Shown here piece by piece: positions 1 through 10,570 of a stretch of 64,000 nucleotides of DNA. The position numbers and the translations under genes are program-made. The notes under the pieces are model-generated. The model did no database searches. It was not told where the DNA came from and worked only from the letters and a program-made list of their open reading frames with translations. Every line of letters begins with the position of its first letter. Within the stretch, counting starts at the first letter, position 1. The DNA lies in the NCBI RefSeq assembly GCF_001640805.2, contig NC_066844.1, forward strand, positions 841,006 to 905,005, read 5' to 3'. Source of the stretch: Lates calcarifer. Lineage: Eukaryota; Chordata; Actinopteri; Centropomidae.

Positions 1-894
1 CAACCTATTGTTTAAGGAACACTGAGTCTGCCAAATCACAGTATTAACATTAAAAGCTAAAGACAGTACCATCAAAAAGCCTGGTAGTGATAATTCCTTC
101 ATGCATGAACTTGCTCTAGACAGACGCCTTTGAAGCTTGAAGCTTTGAGCTAATGAGGAGTCACTTTGCATTAAAAATGGTTTTTAATTAGGACTAAATA
201 CTAAAAAGTAGGTCAATGCCCAAGATGTTTGAAGTCTCTCTCAAGACTGGAATACAGCATTATATTTAAAGAAGTGATTTGTATATGTGTTTTTTTCTGC
301 TGTGTTACACAGTGCCAATGAAGACACCGGAAACACAGACGCTGAACTAAATTGAAGTTGAGGGAAATTGGTACTTTGAGGATTTATTCTAACTGAAAGC
401 TGGGGGCTGAGTACACCAAACTCTGAAGAGACTACATACATACATACATATCTATCATGATGTGCTGTATGTTCTCCAACAACAGTACATTTACTTCTTG
501 TTATACAGCAGTTACAGGTTCTAGGGTTGAAGTATGGTAAGCACACAAACCAATAAGAGCTTTTATATTTAGTTTTTTTGAGGCCGAGTGCTTGTTTGTC
601 ATAAAGCAGTAGTGACTGCCAGGATTATTTTCATATGACTGTTACATGGAGTTATCTTCCATAGTCCACCAGCAGCTGATTTTAATGAGTAAATGCATGA
701 AATACAGCTTAATCTTTAAATAACATATCCTTTAAACAGCACTGTGTTGAGAAACATGTGGCACCATTTGAGGTTAAATTACACATTTGACACGTTTCAG
801 GCTACAGGCAAAAAGGTAGAGGACAGTAAAACCTGATGTCAGATACTGTGCGTTACTGTCACTCTACAGATTTCTGTGGTGAGAGGTGACTTAC
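1..894. other. Probable intron of the minus-strand gene; no exon identified
   Basis: This stretch follows the splice donor of the first coding exon on the minus strand and should be intron 2, with or without later exons. I looked for a phase-0 acceptor and continuing frame on the minus strand. The best acceptor-like site, near 806-812, leads to a stop after about 30 codons of unconvincing sequence, so I place no exon here. The DNA is AT-rich with a short CATA/TACA run near 434-450. Longer open frames in it lack codon character. Confidence 0.4.
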
Positions 895-1044
895 ATTGGC
901 AGGTTTTCCAAAGGGGAGGGTGACATCGACAACACAAATACCAGAGTGAGCCGCGTCTGTTTTCGTGTCTCCAATCTGCAGGTAGACTGGAGGTTTGATT
1001 GTACAGGTCACAGCCTTGATGTCTTCAGTGCTCCCACTCATCTT
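895..1044 (-). CDS. First coding exon of an unidentified, probably cilium-related gene (partial)
   Basis: This is the best protein-coding exon in the window. On the minus strand a pyrimidine-rich acceptor ending TTTCCAG is followed by AAG and then ATG at 1041, with A at -3, a good initiation context. The frame encodes 49 residues (MSGSTEDIK... ending GKPAN at 895) and closes on a consensus donor, AAT|GTAAGT, in phase 0. The composition is that of a real soluble protein (KPPVYLQIGDTKTD, CVVDVTLPF) and not of a simple repeat. No signal peptide or membrane segment is visible. I do not recognise the family. A ciliary role is inferred only from the RFX-type X-box in the promoter (2412-2425). The remaining exons must lie at lower coordinates, probably outside the window. 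Confidence 0.75.
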
Positions 1045-2290
1045 CTGGAAACAAATACAGAGTTACACACTGATCTTAAAATACACGCCTCATTTAAACT
1101 GAGCAAAAATAGGTCAGAGTAGATGCTTGATTTACCCATATGAGTTCTCTCTACATGAGATTTTACATAAAGACAGCTTGATTCTCCATAGATGCACCCA
1201 GAGCTAACCACACATGCACTTGAATATATTTATTTTTTTTTTTTTAACACTAGTGTGTTTTCTTGTGCTTCTGGCTTGTCTTTTAGACCATGGTTGGTTC
1301 TATTTTCTAGAGCTATATACAGTATATGCCCAAGAGTATATGGACCTTACAGTGCAGCTCACTTTCTGTATTGTTGCCCCATAGTTCCAGTTATGGTAAA
1401 TCTGAAGGTACAGTCCCTCTCTGCTCAAATATGTTTTCCTTGTTTTTACTTCACTTGGATGTCAGAGTGTCAGTGTGCAGAATGATGTATGTTCAGAGTG
1501 TTTTCACATTGTTGAAGGGGGAAATTTCTCTGAGCTCACCTTAAATCTCAGTTTAACACCTGGACGTACCTGCAGGATTTCTATGAAACTCAGACAGTGT
1601 GACGTGGAAACTTGGGGCCTCCAGGTCCAGAGTCTGGACTTTGTTAAACATTTGAAATGAACATTATTTACATAAGGAGTAGATGTAATGTTAGTGATGT
1701 TAGTTTATAAAAATGTTATATATATTATAATTATTATTCAGATTTACATGTAGTATTTTCAACTATGTCTTAAGACGACTCTTTAATGGTACTATTATAT
1801 TTTCAGCTGTTTTACAGTTCATGTGACAGGAGATTAGAGATGAACTGGATGTGTAGTTTGAAATGATAACCACACAAATTAAATGGAAATAAAACAGAAT
1901 TATTTTCAAACATTTTACTAATCTTACATGCTCAGTGTAGTCTATTAACCCTACACTGGGTAGACTACTGTGAATACAACCGGACTGCTGTTTTCAGTTT
2001 ATTCTCTCCTCTCTGTTAGCACCATGGACAGCGACATGCCGGGGGTTTAAAACAGAGAGCAGGAAACATCCAGTTTTAACTGAGCACCAACACTGACCGT
2101 TTTCAAAGCTTAATATTCACGCTGTGATGCTGTAAATCAACTGTGCAGTCAGACGAAGTTAGCATAACGTTAACATGGAAGCTAACAGTGCTGAGACTGC
2201 GTAGCCGACCGCTAACAGATGAGTCCGGCGTTATTGGAGAAATATGGCTCGTATAAATCCATAGTGACTCTGTGTTGGTTCGGTACTTAC
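1045..2290 (-). other. Intron 1 of the minus-strand gene
   Basis: The intron is bounded on the minus strand by a GTAAGT donor (2285-2290) and a TTTCCAG acceptor (ending at 1045), about 1.25 kb, a normal teleost size. Its interior is AT-rich with a poly-A/T run near 1222-1243 and no coding frame I can support. A stretch near 1325-1345 reads like worn DNA-transposon sequence, but I cannot place it in a family. Confidence 0.65.
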
Positions 2291-2400
2291 CTTTCTTTGT
2301 CAGGGAGGAGGCACAGTCAGTAAAAGTCCAGGACAGAGGGAAGAATGAGACAGAAAAGTGTAAAGTCGCAGATGTTAGCATGCTAAAGATTCTCTGCGTT
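2291..2400 (-). other. Probable non-coding first exon (5'UTR); upper edge approximate
   Basis: On the minus strand this segment ends in AAAG|GTAAGT, a consensus donor, just downstream of a GC-richer, X-box-bearing promoter. Spliced to the acceptor at 1044 it puts the coding ATG three bases into the second exon. The exon holds an upstream ATG (2381) out of frame with the main start. The transcription start is not visible. I place the upper edge near 2400 only because the X-box sits just above it. Confidence 0.55.
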
Positions 2401-2411
2401 CCCTCCGGACT

Positions 2412-2425
2412 GTTACCACGGCAAC
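2412..2425. promoter_or_regulatory. RFX X-box in promoter of the minus-strand gene
   Basis: GTTACCACGGCAAC is an imperfect palindrome matching the RFX-family X-box (half sites GTTRCC and GGYAAC with a 2-bp spacer). Only the central two bases and one half-site position depart from perfect symmetry. It lies about 120 bp upstream of the 5'UTR donor, within the usual distance for RFX sites at ciliary gene promoters. Function in cilia is an inference from this motif. Confidence 0.7.
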
Positions 2426-2429
2426 AGTG

Positions 2430-3607
2430 AGAGTCTTAAAGGGCCAGCAGCACTCTCCGCCGGCTGCGTCATCTCCTCTTCTTGTTGGTGAATAACCGCC
2501 ACCTGCTGCAGAGGAGGTGGAGTGAGGCCCAGAGATTAAAACCCTCCCACTAACCCTGTTTGGACAGATTCATCCAGCCTTCCTCAGACTTCTGTTAGCT
2601 GTCATTCATGTTCATACTTCTGATTCATAATCCCATTCAACACTAACCTCCAGATGACAATGCTCTCATACTGAGCAAGACCTACCTGCCTCCTGTATGT
2701 TTCCAGGTGTGTGAACAGACTTTGTGATTTAAACCTTGCCATCATTTCATTGGGCCACTCTTCCACTGCTTTACTTCAGACTACCGCCTTGACTTCTGAT
2801 TTGTTTAATGGGACTTATCTATAGTGTCTCTCTGTAGAGCTTGTTTTGCTGAGCTGTCTGCCTCCTCCTTCACCCCCTGAGCCCACACATACAGATCTGA
2901 CATACCTTGTCCAATAAGCCTGGAAAGACTGAAGAGAATATCTTGATGCCTGGCGCTGAGGGGATCTCAGAGTCTTGAGAACAGAATTGCAGCAGATAAA
3001 TCATTTCCTGGTTTATCCTCCCAGAGAATTGCCAGCTTCTTTGCTGAGTACAGTCCCAGAAAGTTTGGTAAAATATTTATTGTAACAGCAATGTTTGTGA
3101 GAAAGCAGCCCCAGTTATCTGATGTTCTGGATCAGGCTGTGTTATCTCCTGAGCCAGTCTTGATGAATGAACGTGTGAGTGTAGAAGTAGATCACATTGT
3201 GAGATGTGATATCTTCTTCATCAGTCAGTGGCATGTTCAGTCATGATAATACTGGTAATAATGAGTCAGTTAAGTAACATTTTAGCACAGTAACAGCTGT
3301 GGACATTGACCGCTTCACCGTGATCGCTGGGGCCGAGTCTGAGTCCAGATCAAAGTGAATGGGAAATACTCAGTGTTGTTGTGTTGTGTTGAGTCAGTAA
3401 TCCATTGTAGAAGCACAAAAAATCTGTCGTGCTGTTGAACCAAAACACAGACCTGCAGGGTTGATATGGTTCTACACAGACTGCTCTCATATTATATTGT
3501 TTCTATGTAACCATTCATTTGTTAAGCTGTTCATTCACCTTCTAAAAATCTAATCTAAAATGGACATGGAGAGAATGGAGAGAGGCCCATTATTAGAATA
3601 ATAGAAT
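2430..3607. other. Single-copy intergenic sequence upstream of the minus-strand gene
   Basis: No gene, RNA or recognised repeat is visible. The first ~100 bp are GC-richer and may belong to the promoter. The rest is ordinary AT-leaning sequence. It ends where the first duplicated unit starts, in a TTTCTCTCTC tract. Confidence 0.5.
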
Positions 3608-3608
3608 A

Positions 3609-4924
3609 TTTTTCTTTCTCTCTCTCTCTTTTTCCCAAACTGAGAAATGCAAACGAGCATTAACAATAGTTAACACTGTGATTACTCCAGCCCAGCTGCA
3701 GGCCTCTGCAGATATTCAGTATTACAGGAAACAGACAGCAGAGGCCAGTCTTACTCCACGTATCAAACCCCCACCACACAGTCTGTGAGAAGGTAATGTG
3801 TTAAAATGTAAAGGCCTCTCCTCCACTAAGCTCATCACCTCATTCACATCTCTACATCCCTCTGAAAACATCCCGTCTCCAAACAGTGATAGATGCTCAT
3901 CCCCACCAGGCACAATCTCCTGTCAAAATGAGATTCAGGTGTGCAGCTCTGGTATCAGGGTGAGACAGCACACCTATGGCTTTATCAGTCGGCGGCAGGA
4001 ATCAGCTGGTATTTCTCTGTGGCCTTGTAATGATATCCCTGCAAAACTGAAACAAGGTTTCCAGAATGTTTCATATCAGTTCTGAACAAAATGCATTACC
4101 TGATGCACTGTGGTATACTGCATGTGAATCGAGAGGCCACTTAGGGACTGGTTAATAATCCTGAAGATAGGTCTTTCACATCCATCAAAGCAGTAGAGTA
4201 AAAACACACACTTTTTTTTGCAACAATTCATGCACAGAATGAAAAGTTGTCACACATTTTACATAATAATAACTGCCTTTATCTTTCTTTAGTTTTAGTG
4301 TGAGTGGCTGTGTCTAATGTCTTTTATCTTCTTTCCTTTACCTTAGAAGCTCTTTGACAGTAGTGTTAATATTTATGTGCTAAGGTCATCAAAAAATAGT
4401 TGCTGGTTTGGTTACAAACCCTCATCACTATGTATGATATCCTCACAGTGGAACAGTCGGGTCTGACACTGCTGCTGAGTAACAGATCAGGTTTAAGGTT
4501 CTGACCAGATTCAAGTCTCTCTGCAGACCAGACCCTGTTCCACCACGTATAGACTAACAGCTGGTGATCACTGCATAAAGTAGAGTAACTGTACTGACAA
4601 CTGCTCAGTAATCAGCTGGACCAGATTGTAATCTAATTAGTTAGCAGCTTTTCAAATGTAAGCTTTATTGTTTTACTCAACACTTCCTGATACAGTGTAG
4701 ATTATCCTGACAGATACAGACAGATCTTTGTTCACTGTTGTTGAAATGACTGTATTACATTATAAAGTGACGTCTTCATACAGAGGAGTGAAGTGCAGCT
4801 CAGTCTTATAGCACCTGTCACACCACTATTTCCTCCTCAGCCTCCTCCTCTGAGTCGCTATCACTCCAGCTCTAAACCCACACTCCTTCTCCCCTCAATC
4901 TCTTCAGCACCCCCCACCCCCCTT
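3609..4924. other. Unit A, first block: no gene seen
   Basis: Ordinary AT-leaning sequence after a short CT tract. No coding frame, RNA or known repeat is visible. The counterpart is 30323-31631. Confidence 0.4.
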
Positions 4925-5110
4925 TGAGATACAGTACAATGGCATACATTCATCCATTCTGTTTATTGTGTTTGAAGCAGGGGAGTAGGGCTTTCCAAAG
5001 CCCCCAGATCAGTCAGTGTAGGAAGCTGGCAACGTGGATCCCTCTGCAAAAACAATCCCTTTTCTCCCAGATGGTCTGCGCAAGCAAGCGTGTAGCTGCA
5101 GGGGCTTAGA
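4925..5110. promoter_or_regulatory. Candidate conserved non-coding element (unit A)
   Basis: Non-repetitive block with mixed composition, a short inverted repeat (GGGCTTT/AAAGCCC near 4988-5003) and no visible difference from its partner at 31632-31817, although its flanks carry indels. Open frames on both strands here lack splice signals. Assignment as a conserved element is an inference from composition only. Confidence 0.3.
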
Positions 5111-5116
5111 GGAGGC

Positions 5117-5560
5117 AGAGAGAGAGAGAGGGAGGAATAGAGGGAGGGGGACAGAGAGAGAGAGAGTGAGAAAAACTCCCACCAATCCAAGTAGCAATGT
5201 CCAGTGGGTTTTTATCTCTGAGACCCATACCCCTGGCATTCCCTCTGTCTGCCTGGCTGTCGCTCTACCTCTAATCTTTGCTGCCTCCTCCCTTCCTTGC
5301 TTCCTTCTTGTCTTCCCTCTTTCTTTCATTCTTCCTTTCTTGCCTTTCCTCACTTCTTCTGTCAGTCCATGTGTCTGTCTGCCAGTTGTCAGTGCCATCT
5401 GTCTGGTTACCCCACGATAAGAACATGTTTTTTTTTTTAAGCCAGACAAACCACGATAGGCAGATGACAGTTTTCAATATTCTTCTGCAGTGAGAAACTC
5501 TCTCCCTCTCCCTCTCTCTCTCTGTGTGTCTCCCTCTCTCTGGTTTTTGAACCCGTCTCC
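5117..5560. repeat. Purine/pyrimidine low-complexity cluster (unit A)
   Basis: A GA-rich stretch (5117-5171) is followed by CT-rich stretches (5280-5350 and 5497-5541). Long open frames on both strands are by-products of this skew and read as R/E/G- or S/L/P-rich nonsense. The counterpart is near 31824-32260, where the CT tract has a different length. Confidence 0.8.
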
Positions 5561-5611
5561 CCTGCTGGGTAAAGCACCTCTGAGACGGGGGGAGGGAGAG
5601 AAAATTCATTT

Positions 5612-5693
5612 GGCCCGGTCGATGAAATGTTTCTTACATAAGAGCACCACTGAGGCATCGCTCTTATGTAAGAAACATGCAATTGACAAAGCC
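5612..5693. ncRNA. MicroRNA-precursor-like hairpin (unit A)
   Basis: A perfect 18-bp inverted repeat (ATGTTTCTTACATAAGAG at 5627-5644, its reverse complement at 5661-5678) encloses a 16-nt loop (5645-5660). The stem extends outward through a 3x3 internal loop to GTCGAT/ATTGAC (one G-U pair) and through another 3x3 loop to GGC/GCC. The resulting 82-nt hairpin has pre-miRNA size and shape. Either strand could be transcribed. It sits among non-coding sequence and is identical in unit B. I cannot match it to a named miRNA. A decayed transposon palindrome is the main alternative. Confidence 0.5.
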
Positions 5694-5782
5694 CTGCTGC
5701 TTTACCCTTTGAGCAACAGAAGATAACCTTGAGAGAATAAAGTGAGCAGAGGAGGGAGAGAGAGAGAGAGAGAGAAAACCTG

Positions 5783-5930
5783 TCATGGTAAAATGAGAAG
5801 AAGACACCTTTAAAGGTGTCGAAATGTGAAAACAAATTCACATCATTTCCAGTTAAAGCCTTAAGCCAACCATGGATCCAATTAGTACAGAAGAAGCTCA
5901 AAAAGTAGTCTCAGGATTTGTGGGCTGGTG
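5783..5930 (+). repeat. Local diverged direct repeat, copy 1 (unit A)
   Basis: About 150 bp sharing ordered blocks with 6846-6982: TCATGGTAAAAT, AAATGTGAAAACAA, TTAAAGCCTTAAGCCA, CATGGATCCAAT, AGCTCAAAA and GTGGGCTGGT. Similarity is clear but interrupted, so this is an old duplication or two members of one repeat family. The counterpart in unit B is about 32496-32633, which lacks a short stretch present here near 5887-5896. Confidence 0.75.
5803..5820. promoter_or_regulatory. 18-bp perfect palindrome with paired T-box-like half sites (unit A)
   Basis: GACACCTTTAAAGGTGTC reads identically on both strands and holds two AGGTGT cores in inverted orientation, the core bound by T-box factors. In unit B (32516-32533) one arm has a C-to-T change that breaks the symmetry. 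Binding is an inference. Confidence 0.35.
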
Positions 5931-6360
5931 TGGGGAAAAAGCTAAATTCTACCGTTTACAGTCTCTTATTTCAAAGTTGTTCAGGTGATAAAACTTTTCA
6001 AGTGAAAGCCGTACTGTACCTACGCGACAGAACAAAAACACAGTGATGAAACCCAGTGCAAATACACATGAAGAAGAAAGACAGCCGTCTTCACATCTGT
6101 GCAGGTGAGATAAAAATAAAATACTACACAAAATAAAGTGAAAAAGAAGCTCTCAGAGAAACTCACAGAGTTTATGTCACAAAACACCAAAATGCAAAAG
6201 GACAAATGGAAAAAAATGGATTCAACAATAACTAATAATTAATAATAATTAATTCCCTGAGGACTAATTATTGTACACTGGCATTTACTTTGGTAAGAAT
6301 GAGTTCAATATCATAAAGGAATAAAACACCAACACTATCCATTAATATTTTGGAAACTAC

Positions 6361-6363
<3 letters not shown>

Positions 6364-6393
<30 letters not shown>
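6364..6393. repeat. (GA)15 microsatellite (unit A)
   Basis: Uninterrupted GA run. In unit B (33072-33093) the tract is shorter and interrupted (GAGGAGAGAAAGAGGGAGAG). Confidence 0.95.
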
Positions 6394-6396
<3 letters not shown>

Positions 6397-6845
6397 ACTA
6401 ATATTATAGTAAACTGACTTCATGATGATTGTAATTGATATTTGATTGTTCAGGTTGTAGGAGATCATTTCTTACAAACCTGATTTTGAACTGATGACAT
6501 GCTTCATAGGTCTGCTACAGAACAAGATGTTTTGCTTCTGTTTGGGTTCTCAGCTGTAAAATCTGGTTAAATACAAAGATTTTTCATCTGCTTGATATCT
6601 GTGACTGGTGTTGACAAGACTTTTTACTCAGCAGTACCTCAGCTAAATCGCTCAGAATAAGTCTATGTGGACTAACCTATCACCATCACTCTGGAGGATA
6701 ACGTATCATACATCTGTGTGACTGCGAATGACGTTCTGGAAACAAAATTAAAATCTACCTGTTCATGCACAGCCCAGCATAACATATAAAACATGAGCGT
6801 GTATTCACATTTCAGCAAAATGAGGTGGGAGGGAGAGAATATTGG

Positions 6846-6982
6846 TCATGGTAAAATTATAAATGAGTCTTTTTAAGGTGCCAAAATGTGAAAACAATTT
6901 CAAATTATTTCAAATTAAAGCCTTAAGCCATTCATGGATCCAATGAATACAGAGAAAGCTCAAAACGTAATGTGGGCTGGTA
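6846..6982 (+). repeat. Local diverged direct repeat, copy 2 (unit A)
   Basis: Partner of 5783-5930 (see shared blocks there). It is flanked by a second small repeated pair, GTTCATGCACAGC at about 6761 and 7011, so the neighbourhood has a history of local duplication. The counterpart in unit B is about 33548-33684. Confidence 0.75.
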
Positions 6983-7475
6983 GTTTACAAAAGAAATGTG
7001 CAGTATATTTGTTCATGCACAGCGTATATAGTGTATGGAACATGAAATGTTTCCTGGTGTAAGACCAGTTTGTCTTAAAGGAAAGGGCTCACTGCTCCAC
7101 ATTTTAATAAGTTCAAAAGAAAAGAAAAAATATATTTTAAGAGACAAAAGGAGTTAAATTTGCAGTTATTCATATTATATATTATATATATAGGAGGTGA
7201 TGCCTGATAACAGGTTAGGACACATGCAGGCACCATTTTCACTCCTGTAATACAACAATATACCCACACACCATTCAAGTTTATACTCACAATAAAAATA
7301 ATCATGACAGAAAATTGTGCACTTGTCATAAAACTGAATTACCTTCCACCTATTTTGCAGTGTGGGTCAGGTGGGTTAAGGGGGACTGGGTGGTTACAGA
7401 GGCCTGACAGCAGTTGTTCAACCATGACCTCTCTGAACCTCATATACCACTGCACACACACACACACACAGCACA

Positions 7476-7560
7476 AGGAGGATTAGATTAGATAAGGTTT
7501 ATCTCATTGTCCCTCAGCGAAAAATTGTTGTGGACACCAGGTGACTTCAGTGATTTATAA
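7476..7560. mobile_element. Degenerate fragment resembling a teleost LINE/SINE 3' end (unit A)
   Basis: The stretch with TTTATCTCATTGTCCCTCAG followed by an A-rich GAAAAATTGT motif resembles the TTTATTGTCCCTCAGGGGAAATTG motif typical of several fish retroposon tails. It has no coding part and no target-site duplication I can define. The unit B counterpart is about 34225-34309. The family assignment is tentative. Confidence 0.35.
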
Positions 7561-10440
7561 AATGCAGGAGCAGGAAACAAAAAGTACAGAAACATAACAC
7601 ACTCATGCATTCTGTAGGTAAACAGACTCTGGTTGTTAATGTTGAGCTCTGACCTCTTCACAGAATCACACTGAGAATTATATGGTATATACAATAAACC
7701 TTTATCACCGAGCTGTTGTGATAAACCACATGCTCCCACCAGAGAAGAGGATGGTTTGTGGACAGAGACAGAGGACGTGTGGAGGTCAGAGCTGGTGTGT
7801 GTTTGAGACTTTGGATCAGGAGAAAGAAAGTGAAAGAAAACACCACAAAAACATTAACAGACACATGTTGGCTGTGTGATAGCATGATTCAAATCTGTAT
7901 CAAACGGTGCTGTTTTCAGTGTAGGCTGCTAGCTTGGAGGTTGTTGTTGTAGTTTGTTGTTAGTGAAGGACATTTCGAGAACTTATCCCTGCAGCTGACA
8001 GATTTCACTTTCTGAGTCTGGGACTGAGAGACTTGATTAGTTCATTATAATTGGCAAAACAGAGAGGAAACAAAGAAAGAGCATGTTGTTTCATGACCAT
8101 GGCTGTGTCACAGAAGTGCAGCGGGTGATATTTCTGTGACAGAGAAACAGAGCAGCAGAGAGGAAAAAGGCTGAAACAATGATTCAAGTAACAAAGAACT
8201 CTGAAGGAGCAGACGAGTCCCTGCTTCACTGTAAAGATCAGTGAGCTCTGGCCTGCAGATTGAAAAATGCTGTGATTGTCTTAACCTTAGTGAGTCAACC
8301 TTGTCAGACCCATCTCCTCTGCTATCGATCTGTGGCTTTAGAGCATTGCCTCTGGATGCAGTGGGCTCATTACAGCGACACATCAGGGCTTTTTTTCTTT
8401 AAGTTTTTCTGTCACTTCTACAACAAGACAGATATTGTGTTTTTTTCTCACTGTAGCACCACCACTCCTCCATCCCAGGCTTTTTCCTTTTCTTCTTTTT
8501 TGTGAAAAATAAAAGGCCAAGTCCGTCTAACAAAGCCTTTGTAATTCTTTTTTTTAATGCTTTTGCCAATGAGCCACCATTACTCACACTTACTCACAAA
8601 ACCAGAAAATGCATCTGTTTTCCTGCACACTCAACACACTGGTGCCATTAAGCTGGTATTTTATTATCTGGAAGTGAACCAGTGGCAGGATGTGTCTCCT
8701 GAAAATGAAAAAGAAAAAAAACTGAAGAATGGACTGGTGCCCACACCCTGTTCTCCGCTGTGGAAGACCTGCACCGTGACCTGTCTGAGATCACAGGAAT
8801 GTTTTCAGGGTGATGCTCTTTTGAAGATGTCTCCCTCTTCTTCATCGCCCTCCCACCAGCAGCTCAGTTCCCTGTCTTTTAATCTTCAGTCATATAATCG
8901 CTCTTATTCCTGTCACAGAATGTGCAGGAGTACATGTTTTCTTTTCTGTCCTTTATACGCAATTTAGCTCATGAGGATTTTTGAACATTTTACATGGCAT
9001 AGTGTGAAAACACGGATCCCAAAATTAAACCGACTTGGCATCAGCACCACCACCTGCCACCTCCTCAGTGTAATTTTCCTCCCCATCAATATTTCTTGAA
9101 CACATTGATGATGTGCAAGCAGCTCTCTGCAGCAATGCAGAGCTGAGACTCCTATGATTTAAAGCCTTATTGATTGTCATGAAATGAAAAGCACTCTTAG
9201 AAAGAATGGTTCTTAATGACCACAGAGTGAAGATCCCCTGCATACAGTCAAGACAAGATTATTTCTAGTCAATAGTGCATTGGTTAAAAGTAGAATTCTT
9301 TATTTATCTCCAACGTGAAAAGAAACTCAAAGATTTACCAGACAGAAGTTCCAAATTGAAATGATCAGGAACACAGAGGAGGCTTCAGGCTCAGCCACAT
9401 TTGTTCATGCACCAGATCCACACTTAGCTTGTCTGTGCATGCTCTTCCTGCTGGAGGCTCGCTGCTACAGATTAGCTATAGTTAGTTTCATAGTAGTTTC
9501 ATAGCTGCTCATTCTTTTGATAAGTCTTTCCAGGGCAACAACATATGAAATGACAACATGAAAACAATGTCTTCCTATGAAAGGTCTCTGAACCTACAGA
9601 AAATTATCAGCTGAATCTGCAGCTTCCTTCTAGAGCCCTGGTTCACACTCACTCTCTCACAGCAGCAGCAGCAGTTTTCATAGAAACGGCTGTAAAAGCC
9701 TCTGTGCTCGACCTGCTGAGCAGCAAACAGCAGACAGACTCTGTCAGAGAGCAGCTGGTGAACAGGGTGAAGGAGGAGGAGACCAAACACAGAGCTGAAA
9801 GAGAGGGAGCACTGACATCCATCAACACATGAATCATCATGTGGCTCTGTAGCTGCTGGATGTGGAAACAAGCAGCTGTTTGATAAGACATCAGCTTTAA
9901 AGTGATGATATGTGTGTTGGTGCTGTGTTCACTTCTTGTTTCTGCTGCCACCCAGTGACCAAACAATCTCTTATTGCAAGTTCAACTTTGTATTTTGGAA
10001 GGATAATGAAGTGCTGTTTATGAGTTAGTTTCTCACTTCACACATTAAAAAGATGAGTATTCTGGGTTCAAACTGATCCCTCCACATGATAGACAGACTG
10101 CAGTTATACAATGACACATACTGAATAAGATACCTTAACAATATTTCATTCCTTTTCCCTCTGGCAAATGTATTATCTATGTGGTTTTTCAGTGATGTCT
10201 AGGTCTATTTTTGCCTGCTGCTTCCTCTTAATCATACAATGAAGAATGCACATTGCTTTTGGAGAGAGAACCGAGTGCAAGGAATGAAGAAACTGAAAGA
10301 TTGAGGTAGAAAAGAGAGATGGCATCAAGAGAGATGGAGAGAGAGAGAAAGAGATTGGTGGCATCGTCAAAGAAGAAGAGAAATGATCTTAGGAACTCCG
10401 TCTGATTTTTCGCCTGGAGAAGCACACAAAGCCACCAGTG
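7561..10440. other. Unit A block without a supported gene
   Basis: About 2.9 kb of unique-looking non-coding sequence. The longest frames (for example 136 codons at 8557-8967 on the plus strand) have no splice context, domain or recognisable composition. A CAG run (9661-9673) and a GA-rich patch (10260-10380) are the only simple features. The counterpart is 34310-37189. Confidence 0.4.
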
Positions 10441-10570
10441 CAAACACCTGCAGATTTTTATTTTCCATGCATTTGTTATCAGCCCTGTGTTTTATACTCG
10501 GGTCCTATAATGGTGCGGTAAATCACAGCTGACAAGTCAGGAACAGTCGCAGGCCCACCACTCCTTAAAA
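10441..10570. promoter_or_regulatory. Candidate conserved non-coding element (unit A)
   Basis: Non-repetitive block identical to 37190-37319 as far as I can see. It has mixed composition, no open frame of interest and no repeat similarity. It is only a candidate by appearance. Confidence 0.2.

Noticed and set aside
780..812. Possible second coding exon of the left gene on the minus strand
   Set aside because: Acceptor-like site is present, but the frame meets a stop after about 30 codons with no plausible protein texture or donor.
5009..5609. Overlapping R/E/G/K-rich frames on the minus strand and S/L/F-rich frames on the plus strand
   Set aside because: By-products of GA/CT-rich DNA with no conserved composition; registers differ between the two units.
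7442..7475. CRISPR-like or tandem-array signal
   Set aside because: Only simple CA repeats are present; no spaced direct repeats anywhere in the window, and the DNA is vertebrate.
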